From positions 1-56,205 of the forward strand of contig JAUQXK010000076.1 in assembly GCA_030834695.1 (NCBI GenBank): DNA of 56,205 nt, written 5' to 3'. Below, piece by piece: positions 43,648 through 53,963 of the stretch (position 1 is its first letter; every line of letters begins with the position of its first letter). Origin of the DNA: Desulfobacterales bacterium (GTDB lineage: Bacteria > Desulfobacterota > Desulfobacteria > Desulfobacterales > SpSt-501). The notes under the pieces are model-generated. The model did not search any database. It worked only from the letters and a program-made list of their open reading frames with translations, and was not told the origin of the DNA. A program made the position numbers and the translations under genes.

Positions 43648-46600
43648 ATGATCCGGTTGCGACATTGGGCAACTCGGTACAGCTTCGCCGTGGCCGCGGT
43701 GCTGCTCGGTTACCTGTTGCGGCTGGCGCTGACGGTGTGGGTCGGGCCGGGGTTGCCGCCTTACATCACGTTCTATCCCGCAGTGATGGTGGTGGCGCTG
43801 TTGGCCGATTTTTGGCCGGGAGTGCTGGCAACGGCCTTGGCGGCGGCGGTCGTGGACTACTTCATTGTGCCGCCGGTAGGAGAATGGCTCCCTGACAGTC
43901 CGATAGACGTCGTGGGAGTGGTGCTGTTCCTCTGCATGGGGCTGTTCATGAGCACGGTCGCCCGAGGCTATAGCCGCAACCGGGAGAGGACGGCCGCTTA
44001 CGAGCGCGAACTGGCATTGCGCGAGAAGGAGGAACGGCTGCGGTTAGCCATGGAAGCGTCTCAAGCGGCAGTTTGGGACTGGGACGTAGTTGCCAACAAG
44101 AGCGTTTGTGATGAGCGGTTTTCCTCGCTCTACGGCATACCGGGTGGTGCGCAGCCCCTTCACGAATTATGGCTGAGCCGCCTTCACCCAGATTGCCGGG
44201 ACCGTTTGGTCACGCGCATACGTCGAATGGTCGAGACGCCAGGCGATGACAGGTGGCATGAAGAAATTCCCCTAATGCTGCCGGACGGTCAGCATCGTTG
44301 GGTGGAAGAATATGGGCTGGTTAGTCGTGATGAGGCCGGACAAGCTATCCGGTTCTCTGGCATTAGCATCGACATTACGGCACGCAAGCAGGTCGCCGTT
44401 GCTCTCAAGGAGAGCGAAACGCGTTATCGAATGCTTTTTGAAACGATTGACGAGGCGTTCGTCATCAGCGAAATGATTGAAGGCGCCGACGGGCTGGTCG
44501 ATTTTTGCTTCATCGAGGTCAACCCGGCTTTCGAAAGGCACTCCGGGCTTAGAAGTGTTCAAGGCCAGACCGTGCGGCAGGTGATGCCCGGAATCGAACC
44601 TCGCCTGATTGACCGATACGCTGAAATAGTTCGAACCGGTGTGCCTCAAAGGTTTCAGGATTATGTCGCCCAGCTTAACCGATGGTTTGACATCCTTGCG
44701 TGGCGGTTGGGCGGACCCGATTCCAAGCGTGCCGCAACGCTTTTTTCGGATATAACGAAGCGCCGACAGCAGGAGGAGAAACTTTACCAATCCGAGGCGC
44801 GATACCGGATGCTCCATGAGAGCATGCGGGATGCCTTTGTGTACGTCCGAATGGACGGGCGCATCCTGGACTTCAATAATCTCTATTGCAAGATGCTGGG
44901 GTACTCGCCAGAAGAAATACAAACGCTAACGTACCAGAGCCTTACTCCGGAACGCTGGCATGCGTATGAGGACGCGATTGTTCGGGACCAGATCATCGGC
45001 CGCGGATACTCCGACATTTATGAAAAAGAGTACCGTCGGAAGGACGGCACGATTTTCCCAGTCGAACTGCGAACCATTCTGGCACGTGATTCCGCAGGCA
45101 CGCCCATTGGCATGTGGGGGATCGTACGAGACATCACCAGGCGCAAAGCGGCTGAGGCAGATCTGCGGGAGAGCGAGCGACGGGAACGGGAGAGGGCAAG
45201 CGAGTTGGCGGCTGTGTTGGATGCCGTGCCCGCACCTATCTTCATCGCTCACGATGTGGATTGCCGACACATCTCAGGCAACAGAGCGGCCGATGAACTG
45301 CTGCGGCATCCTTCTGGCTCGGAATCCTCGTTTTCAGCTCCGAAGAATTTACGCCCACGGCATTTCAAACCCTATAAGGACGGACAGGAGCTGCGGCCGG
45401 ACGAATTGCCCGCGCAACGGGCGGCCAAGGGAGAGGTGCTGAGGGATTTCGAGTTCAGCCTCGTCTTTAATGACGGCGAGGTCCGACAAGTGCTCGGCTA
45501 CGGCACGCCTCTGCTCGACGAGCAGGGCCGGTCACGCGGGTCGGTGCTGGTCTTGGCAGACGTTACTGCGCGCAAAGAGACCGAGGACCAGTTGCGCGAG
45601 AGCGAGGAGCGGCTTAGGCTCGCGTGGGAGGCGACCCGCGACGTCATCTGGGACTGGGATGTGGAGCCTGATGAGCAGCGTTGGAGTGCCACCGGCTTTC
45701 AGGTATTTGGCTGGACGGACGCAACCCAGAACTCCGCCTGGTGGATCGAGCGCGTTCATCCCGAAGACCGGCAGCGGTTCGTAGCCGGAATTCGCGCCGT
45801 GCTCGACGACCCCAATCGCACGAAGTGGGAGGACGAGTACCGGTTCCAACGGGAGGATGGCAGCATGGCTCACGTCCTTGACCGTGGGTTTGTCCTTCGG
45901 AATTCCGACGGCAAGCCCCGGCGCATGATCGGGGCGATGCAGGACATCACCGAGCGCAAGACGGCGGAGCAGAAGCTGCGCGAGGCCAAGGAGGACCTGG
46001 AAAAATTAGTCCAGGAACGCACGGCCCAACTTGTCACGGCCAACCGTGAGTTGGAGCAGTTGGCGCGGCAGTTGCGCGCGCTCGCAGGTGAATTGACAAC
46101 GACTGAACAGCGCGAGCGCAAACGTTTGGCGCGGGTCTTACATGATGGCCTTCAGCAACACATTGTAGCCGCCAAACTCCAGGTCGGTGGACTTGTCCGC
46201 CCGGTTAATGACCCCGAGACAAATCAGATCGCAATCGAAGTCGAAATCATCTTGGATGAGGCTTTGAAAGTGTCCAGAACTCTGGCGGCAGAGCTAAGCC
46301 CGCCGATCCTTCATGATTCCGGACTCGGTGCAGGTCTTGAATGGCTGTCGCGCTGGATGTCAGACAGGCACGGAATGAAAGTAGAGGTTCAGACCGAGCA
46401 GACAGATGCCCCAAGATTGGCGGATGATGTGAAGGCATTCTTATTCGAGGCTGTGCGGGAGCTGCTGCTGAACGTGCTGAAACACGCTGGGACAAAGAGC
46501 GCACGAGTTCATCTTGCCACTGAGGGCGGTTCGACCGTGCGGATTACCGTAAGTGATGACGGCGTGGGATTTGATGCCGCCTCCCTGCTTGATACAGGAA

Positions 46601-47217
46601 AGACGACTGGGGGCTTCGGACTCTTCAGCATTCGGGAACGAATAGCTCTCATTGGCGGAGGCTTGCAGTGCGATACTTCTCCAGGGATGGGAGCAAAGCT
46701 CACGCTTACAGCACCTCTTGAAGCCCCTATTCTACCGGATACGGCCCCTCCTAAGCATGGGCGCGGAAAGACCGGCAGGTCGCATGACCCAAGCCCAGGC
46801 GTGGGCAAAATCCGGATCCTGCTCGCGGACGACCATGCGGTGATGCGGGAAGGCCTGGCCCGCCTCCTGGCGCAGGAGCCGGATTTCGAGGTGGTCGGTC
46901 AATCGAACGATGGCCAAGAGGCCATAAATCAGGCGAACGCCCTCATACCAGATGTAATACTCATGGACATTAGCATGCCAATCATGAGCGGCATCGATGC
47001 CACCCGAATCATCCGGCAGCAGCATCCAGGAATCCGGATTATCGGGTTATCCCTATACACAGCAAGCGAGCGCGCCAAAGAGATGTTGGACTCCGGCGCC
47101 ACATTTTATCTATCGAAGAGCGACTCCGCCGCAGACTTAAAAGCCGCCATCCGCTCATGTATGAAGGAGAAAGCGGCAGAAGAGATGATGACGGCTGCCG
47201 AACGCCCAAAGACCTGA
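43648..47217 (+). CDS. Membrane hybrid sensor kinase: DUF4118-like, multi-PAS, HisKA_3, HATPase, receiver
   Basis: An 1189-residue protein. Residues about 10-110 form four membrane helices of the DUF4118/KdpD type (PPYITFYPAVMVVALLADFW). About five PAS/PAC units follow (for example AAVWDWDVVANKSVCDERF and VIWDWDVEPDEQRW). The kinase is NarL-partner type: H-box RVLHDGLQQH (His about 832), SDDGVGF and GGFGLFSIRERI. A C-terminal receiver (about 1053-1170) has LLADDHAVMREGL, phospho-Asp in ILMDISMP and Lys in YLSKSD. It has no DNA-binding domain, so output passes to another protein. An intrinsic terminator follows. Confidence 0.92.
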   Translation: MIRLRHWATRYSFAVAAVLLGYLLRLALTVWVGPGLPPYITFYPAVMVVALLADFWPGVLATALAAAVVDYFIVPPVGEWLPDSPIDVVGVVLFLCMGLFMSTVARGYSRNRERTAAYERELALREKEERLRLAMEASQAAVWDWDVVANKSVCDERFSSLYGIPGGAQPLHELWLSRLHPDCRDRLVTRIRRMVETPGDDRWHEEIPLMLPDGQHRWVEEYGLVSRDEAGQAIRFSGISIDITARKQVAVALKESETRYRMLFETIDEAFVISEMIEGADGLVDFCFIEVNPAFERHSGLRSVQGQTVRQVMPGIEPRLIDRYAEIVRTGVPQRFQDYVAQLNRWFDILAWRLGGPDSKRAATLFSDITKRRQQEEKLYQSEARYRMLHESMRDAFVYVRMDGRILDFNNLYCKMLGYSPEEIQTLTYQSLTPERWHAYEDAIVRDQIIGRGYSDIYEKEYRRKDGTIFPVELRTILARDSAGTPIGMWGIVRDITRRKAAEADLRESERRERERASELAAVLDAVPAPIFIAHDVDCRHISGNRAADELLRHPSGSESSFSAPKNLRPRHFKPYKDGQELRPDELPAQRAAKGEVLRDFEFSLVFNDGEVRQVLGYGTPLLDEQGRSRGSVLVLADVTARKETEDQLRESEERLRLAWEATRDVIWDWDVEPDEQRWSATGFQVFGWTDATQNSAWWIERVHPEDRQRFVAGIRAVLDDPNRTKWEDEYRFQREDGSMAHVLDRGFVLRNSDGKPRRMIGAMQDITERKTAEQKLREAKEDLEKLVQERTAQLVTANRELEQLARQLRALAGELTTTEQRERKRLARVLHDGLQQHIVAAKLQVGGLVRPVNDPETNQIAIEVEIILDEALKVSRTLAAELSPPILHDSGLGAGLEWLSRWMSDRHGMKVEVQTEQTDAPRLADDVKAFLFEAVRELLLNVLKHAGTKSARVHLATEGGSTVRITVSDDGVGFDAASLLDTGKTTGGFGLFSIRERIALIGGGLQCDTSPGMGAKLTLTAPLEAPILPDTAPPKHGRGKTGRSHDPSPGVGKIRILLADDHAVMREGLARLLAQEPDFEVVGQSNDGQEAINQANALIPDVILMDISMPIMSGIDATRIIRQQHPGIRIIGLSLYTASERAKEMLDSGATFYLSKSDSAADLKAAIRSCMKEKAAEEMMTAAERPKT

Positions 47218-47239
47218 ACACTCGGAAAACCAAAATTCG

Positions 47240-47273
47240 ACCCTGCGCGCCTACGAGTGGGCAGGGTTTTTTA
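47240..47273 (+). terminator. Intrinsic terminator after hybrid kinase gene
   Basis: ACCCTGC (47240-47246) pairs with GCAGGGT (47261-47267) around a 14-nt loop and is followed directly by a T-run (GGGTTTTTTATT). It lies 22 bp after the kinase stop. Confidence 0.8.
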
Positions 47274-47288
47274 TTGCCGGAGGACACC

Positions 47289-47567
47289 ATGAGCGAACCC
47301 GATTATTCAACCCATTGGCAAGACATCGGCCTCATCGACGCATTAGCGGAAGAACTGGGCGAAGCGGAACGCGAGCGCCTGCGACTGCTGAAGGAGCTCC
47401 GGACGAGGATGCCGGGTTTCCAGCAGAACCGGACACCAAAGGCCTTGTCACAATCCCGGGTCCTGTTTCTGCGCATATCCGGTTCGATTCCGAAAACAGG
47501 AATCGAATTGACTTGCCTGCCCGGCAGCTCCGTGCCGCGACTCATGATCTCGATATCGCCCGCATAA
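47289..47567 (+). CDS. Small hypothetical protein, possibly truncated
   Basis: An ATG with GGAGG at good spacing starts MSEPDYSTHWQDIGLIDALA, followed by a charged helix (EELGEAERERLRLLKELRTR). After about residue 45 the composition changes (FQQNRTPKALSQSRVLFLR) and no longer looks like one protein. The original 3' part may be lost, in keeping with the debris downstream. No family recognised. Confidence 0.4.
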   Translation: MSEPDYSTHWQDIGLIDALAEELGEAERERLRLLKELRTRMPGFQQNRTPKALSQSRVLFLRISGSIPKTGIELTCLPGSSVPRLMISISPA

Positions 47568-47577
47568 GGTAAATATT

Positions 47578-47835
47578 AAAGGGGGCTTTTCGCACAAAAC
47601 CGCAGCGACAAGAGCAGGATTGGGTTGGGTGGATCGTCACTGCCAACTTATTACGCACTCATTCGGATCATGGGTTCGGTTGGGGACTGTTTTTACCGAC
47701 ATTGAGATTTCATGTGGGCCGCCAATAGAGAGAAACTTCTGCGGTCATTGTCGGCGCTGCGTAGATGCATGCCCGGCAAGGGCATTGAAAGGCAATGCAT
47801 GGCATCCAGGAATCTCTCGTGATGAACTTTTGGAT
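47578..47835 (+). pseudogene. Fragment of an epoxyqueuosine-reductase-like iron-sulfur protein
   Basis: The open frame reads GGFSHKTAATRAGLGW, then [11 protein letters not shown], then the iron-sulfur motif [18 protein letters not shown] and [12 protein letters not shown]. This is the middle of a QueG-like 4Fe-4S protein. Both ends are missing: there is no start, and homology stops at about 47833 where an IS3-type transposase fragment begins on the other strand. Confidence 0.7.
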
Positions 47836-48008
47836 GGACATCGAAACGACTGACCAGCTGCGCGGTGGTCTCTTCGTTCGCCAGCGCGGACAGGGCGACC
47901 TTAGCCTTAAATTGGGCACTGTGCTTCTTGCGTTTCTTGCTCATCCCTGATCCTCCCTTCGGAGTCTGAATCAGAGCTTAGCACACTGTCCAAATTTTGG
48001 GGACCACC
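47828..48008 (-). mobile_element. IS3-family remnant: orfA start plus terminal inverted repeat
   Basis: From the ATG at 47944 (GGGAGG upstream) the frame reads [20 protein letters not shown] and ends RFDVHPK at about 47828, the N-terminal helix-turn-helix of an IS3-type OrfA. The outer end TGTCCAAATTTTGGGGACCACC (47987-48008) has the TG start and composition of IS3 family ends. The other end and orfB are absent, so the element is dead. Confidence 0.75.
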
Positions 48009-48205
48009 GCCTGATCGTTCTGAATGACGGTCAGACCCTCTCGTTAAAACCCGCTCCAATGAACGATTATGTAATTGATTCTCATTGCAAGATCAGCCTG
48101 TTATGGTAGATCCAGCCGTCGCATAACAATAGCATCGAAATGTGATATGTTAAATAGTTGTCGGTTTCACTGAGTCGGATTCAATACCCAAGTAAAGGAT
48201 CAACC

Positions 48206-51200
48206 ATGCGGGAAGATCATCCAACTGTACCCGAAGAAACGGGGGCTTCATCAAATAGTAGAGCATTCTCCTCCATCCAGGGAAGACTCGTCAGCCTGTT
48301 GCTGTTTGTGCTTGTTCCCATCCTGGTTGCACAGGCATACTTCAGCTATGACCGATATCAAAGCGCTAAGAGAGTCGAGGTCGACGCAAACCTCGATCTT
48401 GCCCGAGCTACAGCAAAAGCTTTCGATACTTTTGTTCAGGATGTTCTCCACCAGGAATTGGCAATCGGTCTTGCTTTTACGTCATCACAGACTTTGTCCG
48501 AGGAAGAAAAAAGCAGGATACTTTTAGAGAACCTGGCCGAGAATCAGGCCATTTGGCACCTTTTTTGGGATAATCCTGGAGGGATAGTTGCGGCAGCCAC
48601 GGGATCGCAGTTTATCGGGATGGATGTATCCGACCGTGAATTCTATCGAGAAATTGTAGCCGGTAAGGACTGGGTCGTGAGCGATCTGATCCTTTCCAAG
48701 ACAACACAACAACCAAGTTTTACCATCAGTCGAGGGATTCGAAATGAGCGGGGTGAGCTGCTCGGCATAATAGTAGCCGGAATCTTGCCTGCCAAACTCG
48801 ATAGGGTGCTTGCTGTCAAAAGGCCCGGGGATGCGGGAGTGAGTCTTCTGGACAGCAAGGGGATGAACGTATATCGATACCCCGCAGCTCAGTATACCTG
48901 GGAACAGCGCAACTGGCTAAAGCTCTACCCTTTTCTTGAACAGGTGGCCAAAGGCAAAGAGTTTGTAGACACCAGTCATGAATCTAAAATACGAAGCGGA
49001 ACAAAACGAATTGTGGCCTTCACCCCTGTTCCTTCCATCGGTTGGATCGCCTCTTGCAGCCGCGCCGAAAAAGAGACGGTGGGGCCGATCATCTTAGCTA
49101 CTCTTCAGGAAACAGGGCTTATTCTGCTCGTCGCACTCATATCTCTTCTCACTGCCTTCGCTCTATCTCGAACCATTTCCTCTTCTGTCAAAATCCTCCG
49201 CAACCATGCTCTTTCCATCGGTCGAGGAGGGAAAGATAATCCCTTGACTATCTCCAGGCCGACCGAGATCAGAGACCTCGCCGAGGCTTTCAATAAAATG
49301 GCCGAGGAGTTGAGCTTCCGGGAGGAGGCCTTGCGGGAAAGCGCGCAGCGCTGGGCCGTAACGCTTAGCAGCATCGGGGATGCGGTGATCGCATCCGATA
49401 TGAACGGCCGGGTCACCTTTATGAACCCGGTGGCCGAAAAGCTGACCGGCTGGAGCCTGGCCGAGGCAGCCGGAAGGCCGGTGCAAGAGGTCTTCCGCAT
49501 CGTAAACGAGTACACCCGCGCGGTTGTGGATGATCCGGTGAGCAAGGTGCTCCAGACCAGCCTCATTGTCGGGCTGGCCAATCACACGGTTCTGCTCCGC
49601 AAAGGCGGCGGGGAGATCCCCATCGATGACAGCGGTGCGCCCATCCGCGGCGCAGGGGGACGCGTCTTCGGGGTCGTGCTGATCTTCCGCGACATCACTG
49701 AGCGCAAGCGGGCGGGGGAGGCGCTGAGCGAGAGCGAGGAGCAGTTCCGGGTGCTGACGCAGAACCTGGTGTCGGCGGTGGCGCTGATCAATGAGCGCGG
49801 GGAGATCAGCATCGTCAACCGGTCGTTCCTGCGCCTGTTCGAGCTGAAAGAGGACGCCGACATCCTCAATGTCAACAGCCGGGACTGGAGTCAATGGCAG
49901 GTGTTCGATGAAGCGGGGCGGTTGCTGGAGGTAGACGAGCACCCAGTTCGCAAGGCCGCGCGGACCCGCACGGCTGTCCGAGACGTCCTCGTGGGCGTGC
50001 AGTGTCCGGGCCGCACCGACCGAAAGTGGGTGCTCATCAGCGCAGAGCCGATCCTGGATGCGCGGGGCAACCTCCACCGGCTCATCTGCACGTACCACGA
50101 TATCACCAAACGCAAGCAGGCCGAGGAGGCGCTCCTGAAGGAACGTGACTTCAACACGGCCGTTCTGAACACCGCTGGTGCGTTGGTGGTTGTGCTCGAT
50201 AAGGAGGGCCGGATCACGCGGTTCAACTTGGCCTTCGAAAAAATAACTGGATACCGGGCCAAAGAGGTCTTGGGCCGAGCCATTTTTGACCTCCTGGTTC
50301 CACAAGAGGAAATTCATGGTGTGCTTCAAACCTGGAATTCTCTATGTGCAGGAGATTTCCCCAACCAGCATGAGAACCACTGGGTGGCAAAGGATGGAAC
50401 ACGGCGCTTGATTGCCTGGTCAAATACCGCGCTCACACGCGAGGACGGTGAAATCGACTACATCATCGCGACCGGGCTGGATATCACCGAGCGAAAACAG
50501 GCTGAAGAAGAATTGCGGACCACCCTTCAACGCTTCTATAAAATCCTTTCAGGATTGCACAGCAGTGTCTTGCTGGTAACAGATACGAATCAGGTTGAGT
50601 ACGCGAACCAAGCATTCTGCGACTATTTCGGCCTGCAGGAGTCGCCAGCAGAACTAAAGCATCTTGCTGCACGCGAGATGATACAAAAAATCAAGGACGC
50701 ATATGATGACCCCTCCGGGGCAGTCACTCGCATAAGTCAAATCGTCGCTCAAGGGGAGCCAGTGATAAACGAGGAAGTATCCATGCAAGGCGAGAGGACT
50801 TGCCTTCGCGACTACATTCCTCTTACCCTGGAAGGCAAATCGTATGGCCGCTTATGGCATCACTGGGACATCACTGAACGCAAGAAAGCGGAGGAAGCGT
50901 TGCGCGTTGCGAATGAGCGCTTCGCCCTCGCCTTTGCCGCCAATCCGGCGGGCATCGCGCTTTCGCGTCGCAGGGATGGAATTGTGATAGATGTCAATGC
51001 AACCTGGCTGACGATGTTCGGGTACCGCCGCGAAGAGATCATCGGCAAACCGGTATTGTCCATCAGCTTCTGGCCGACGTCTGAAGACCGGGCGCGAGCC
51101 GTGGCCGAGCTGTTGGAGCAAGGCTCCTACCGGAATCGCGAGCAGCGCATGCTCACCCAATCAGGCGAATCGGTCATGACGCTGGGATCCGCAGACATTC

Positions 51201-52474
51201 TGACGATCGAAGGCGAAGAGGTGATTCTCTCGACCTGGCTGGACATCACCAACCGCAAGCAAGCCGAGGAAGAGCTTCGTAGTTTAAACCAGAACCTGGA
51301 AGATCTCGTGCAGGAGCGGACCGAGAGACTCCGAAGGCTCGCAAGTGAGCTGACCTTGGTTGAGCAACGCGAGCGAAAAAAGTTGAGCACTATTTTGCAT
51401 GACGGATTGCAGCAGTATCTGGTAGCCGCCAAAATGCAGCTAAACGGCCTCGTGCCAGAGGTTGCTGAAGAAGGGCTCAAGCAGTCGATCTCCGACATCG
51501 AACAGATCATTGGCGATGCCGTTCAAGTCTCACGGTCGCTGGCCGCTGAACTCAGCCCGCCCATATTAAGAGACGCAGGGATTCTGGCTGGGCTGGAGTG
51601 GCTCTCTCGCTGGATGCTCGAAAAGCATCAGCTCGAAGTCCAATTGATCATGGAGATGGACGCGCCCGCTCTTGAGGAGGATGTGAAGATTTTGCTGTTC
51701 GAATCGGTTCGCGAGCTGCTGCTCAATACGGTAAAACATTCAAATAGTCGATCGGCAAAGATTCATCTCTTTCAATCCCCGGGCGATCAGTTGGGCCTTA
51801 CGGTAAGCGATGACGGCAAGGGTTTCACGCCAGGGGCATCAAACGATGCGGCCAGTAAAGAGGGGTTCGGCTTGTTCAGCATCCAGGAGCGCCTATCGGT
51901 AATCGGGGGCACGTTCAAAATCGACAGCGCTCCGGGAAAGGGATGCCGGATCACGTTGGCTGCGCCACTCGGACAGCCGAAACTCATGGTCAGTTCTCAG
52001 ACGGCATCAGAGACGAAACCTGTACCTTCTCCGGCCTCTGCCGGGGTCGCGCTCGGAAAGGTTCGGATCTTAATTGTCGACGACCACATCGTGATGCGAG
52101 AAGGCTTGGCTCGGCTGCTCGCGCAAGAACCCGACTTTGACGTGATCGGCCAAGCGACTAACGGACAACAAGCCATCGAAAAGGCGGCATTGCTCCAGCC
52201 TACTCTGATTTTGATGGACATATCCATGCCGGTTCTCGATGGCATTGAAGCCACAAAGATCATTCACCAACAGCATCCACACATACACATAGTTGGTCTG
52301 AGCCTTTACACGGAAGATGAGCGTGCGCGAGAAATGCTCTCCGCCGGAGCTTCCTTCTACCTGAGCAAGAGCAGCCCCCCCTCGGAACTCAGGGCCGCCA
52401 TCCGCTCCTGCTGCGGGGCGATAGGCCCAATCTCCGATCCGTCAAAGAGCCTGACCGGGAAATTGGTTCAATAA
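48206..52474 (+). CDS. Membrane hybrid sensor kinase: dCache, HAMP, multi-PAS, HisKA_3, HATPase, receiver
   Basis: A 1422-residue sensor. A first membrane helix (about 36-55) and a second (about 294-320) enclose a dCache-type sensing domain with GIVAAATGSQFIGMDVSDRE and IVAFTPVPSIGW. A HAMP segment and about six PAS units follow (for example SIGDAVIASDMNGRVTFMNP). The NarL-type kinase core has H-box TILHDGLQQY (His about 1065), SDDGKGF and GFGLFSIQERL. The C-terminal receiver (about 1287-1405) has LIVDDHIVMREGL, ILMDISMPVLDG and YLSKSS. Its kinase-receiver half is strongly similar to the gene ending at 47217, so the two are paralogues. AAAGGA precedes the ATG. Confidence 0.93.
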   Translation: MREDHPTVPEETGASSNSRAFSSIQGRLVSLLLFVLVPILVAQAYFSYDRYQSAKRVEVDANLDLARATAKAFDTFVQDVLHQELAIGLAFTSSQTLSEEEKSRILLENLAENQAIWHLFWDNPGGIVAAATGSQFIGMDVSDREFYREIVAGKDWVVSDLILSKTTQQPSFTISRGIRNERGELLGIIVAGILPAKLDRVLAVKRPGDAGVSLLDSKGMNVYRYPAAQYTWEQRNWLKLYPFLEQVAKGKEFVDTSHESKIRSGTKRIVAFTPVPSIGWIASCSRAEKETVGPIILATLQETGLILLVALISLLTAFALSRTISSSVKILRNHALSIGRGGKDNPLTISRPTEIRDLAEAFNKMAEELSFREEALRESAQRWAVTLSSIGDAVIASDMNGRVTFMNPVAEKLTGWSLAEAAGRPVQEVFRIVNEYTRAVVDDPVSKVLQTSLIVGLANHTVLLRKGGGEIPIDDSGAPIRGAGGRVFGVVLIFRDITERKRAGEALSESEEQFRVLTQNLVSAVALINERGEISIVNRSFLRLFELKEDADILNVNSRDWSQWQVFDEAGRLLEVDEHPVRKAARTRTAVRDVLVGVQCPGRTDRKWVLISAEPILDARGNLHRLICTYHDITKRKQAEEALLKERDFNTAVLNTAGALVVVLDKEGRITRFNLAFEKITGYRAKEVLGRAIFDLLVPQEEIHGVLQTWNSLCAGDFPNQHENHWVAKDGTRRLIAWSNTALTREDGEIDYIIATGLDITERKQAEEELRTTLQRFYKILSGLHSSVLLVTDTNQVEYANQAFCDYFGLQESPAELKHLAAREMIQKIKDAYDDPSGAVTRISQIVAQGEPVINEEVSMQGERTCLRDYIPLTLEGKSYGRLWHHWDITERKKAEEALRVANERFALAFAANPAGIALSRRRDGIVIDVNATWLTMFGYRREEIIGKPVLSISFWPTSEDRARAVAELLEQGSYRNREQRMLTQSGESVMTLGSADILTIEGEEVILSTWLDITNRKQAEEELRSLNQNLEDLVQERTERLRRLASELTLVEQRERKKLSTILHDGLQQYLVAAKMQLNGLVPEVAEEGLKQSISDIEQIIGDAVQVSRSLAAELSPPILRDAGILAGLEWLSRWMLEKHQLEVQLIMEMDAPALEEDVKILLFESVRELLLNTVKHSNSRSAKIHLFQSPGDQLGLTVSDDGKGFTPGASNDAASKEGFGLFSIQERLSVIGGTFKIDSAPGKGCRITLAAPLGQPKLMVSSQTASETKPVPSPASAGVALGKVRILIVDDHIVMREGLARLLAQEPDFDVIGQATNGQQAIEKAALLQPTLILMDISMPVLDGIEATKIIHQQHPHIHIVGLSLYTEDERAREMLSAGASFYLSKSSPPSELRAAIRSCCGAIGPISDPSKSLTGKLVQ

Positions 52475-52944
52475 ATGGTGGCGTCACGCTCTCCATGCTG
52501 AATGACAAACGGACACGGTTCGAAGCGATGAAGGCCGGTGCCTCTCAGTTGCTGTCGCACCACGCAATCCGCGATCAGTTGTTTGGAACCCGTGCTATCG
52601 CGCAATAGAGTTGCTATTGCGCTGGGTGAAGAAAGGGGACGGCGTTTCGCCATGAAAGTTGTGCCGTCTCAATTTCGCACGGCGCGAAATGAATTTTTCG
52701 CAACGTGCGGCTCCGCATTTGCGAAATACCCGTGAAGGGGATGAGGCTTTCGCCTCGACGCCGGCGCACGCTGCCGTCGGACCATCCCCACACCTGTGGG
52801 GGAGAAATGCTGCGGCTATCTATGCTACCGTGCAGGTGTAAGAGCAGCCAAAATATATTACTGGGAGCATGAAGTTGTTTGCATCAACCGGCCGCGTAGC
52901 CGGATCGCCTCGATACCGTTCCCCGGCGCTTTGCTTGTCCTGCC
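52475..52944. other. Intergenic region with two perfect hairpins, no gene recognised
   Basis: GCGCAATAG-AGTTG-CTATTGCGC (52600-52622) is a perfect 9-bp stem. CCCCACA-CC-TGTGGGG (52786-52801) is a 7-bp palindrome within ATCCCCACACCTGTGGGG, which resembles the core of a type I-E CRISPR repeat but occurs once only. Short frames here have no ribosome-binding site or recognisable domain. Confidence 0.45.
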
Positions 52945-53961
52945 TCAATGGCTGTAAAAAGGTTGACCGAACAGAAATTGCAGACTGTGCCCCCATGCGC
53001 TCAAGCATGTCTTGCCGCCATATCGCGCAATATGTTCTCGATTGTGCTGCAAAAGGGATACCTGTCGACTGGATACACGGCTTGGCAGGCGGACCTCCAC
53101 GAAAATGGAATGTGTGCGCGAGCCCTGGCTTGGAACGGTAGGGATCGTCGACGTGAGAATGTTCGCAGATCCACTCTTTTCGACCCCTCGAGCATTCCGT
53201 GCTGTCCATGCTCCCTGTATAAGCGAGACGCACCCTGAAATGATGTCCTCCGTAAGGGAAGCCTCAATATCCATTTCTCCCTGGCTGCCCTGCACGCGCA
53301 CTATGTCCCCGTCTTGTATGCCCCGTCTGCGCCCGTCCAGCACGTTCATGACCAGAACCTGTTTGGCCAATTTGGCTGCCCACGGCAGATTGAAATTCTG
53401 CGAGTTGATCCTGAACTTTGAATGCGGGGTAGTCATTCGGAGCGGGTACACTGTGTCAGGCTGAGCTATTCGGCATTGCGGTATGGCGGATGCCTGCGTT
53501 TCAGCCAAGGCCGCGCATCGGATCTCAATCTTTCCGGTGGGCGTGGATAGGGGGGGGCAGGGGATTCGATAAAACGGCTCAGTCCAATGCGCCGCTGCTC
53601 CTTTCCTTCCAGGATACCGGTCTCCTTCAAGCGTTCAATGTCCTTAATCCCGGGCCGCGCCATCAAGCATGCGAGCCATTGGGCAGCGGTACGTCCATCT
53701 GAGTAGTTCGCCCCGAAGCCAAGTCGATCGGATAGATTACAGAAGATGTCGTAGTCGTTGCGGCAGGAGGGAAGCGGTTTGATCGCCTGGTTTGAATAGA
53801 AGAGGTAATGGTCGGCCGGGAAGATCACGTCATCTCGTTCGACAAGAACCGACTGATCGCCCTGATTTGGCATGCATTCAAAAAAATGGTGTACAAGGTC
53901 TACGCCGAGTACATCGAGGATCTCGAAACGGACGCGGGATTGATCTTGGACTATGTTGGAT
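52945..53961 (-). pseudogene. Frameshifted C-terminal remnant of a molybdopterin oxidoreductase
   Basis: Two overlapping frames carry consecutive parts of a DMSO-reductase-family enzyme. The upstream frame (from about 53961) includes DDVIFPADHYLFYSNQAIKP and DYDIFCNLSDRLGF. The downstream frame includes YPLRMTTPHSKFRINSQNF, DGDIVRVQGSQGEMDI and SGSANILTSTIP, the molybdopterin-dinucleotide-binding C-terminus. The shift lies near 53480-53560. The N-terminal two thirds are missing, and the open frame begins right at the end of ssrA, which marks a recombination junction. Confidence 0.75.
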
Positions 53962-53963
53962 TA

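Noticed and set aside
52786-52801. CRISPR array
   Set aside because: Only one repeat-like palindrome is present; there is no second repeat at spacer distance and no cas gene in the window.
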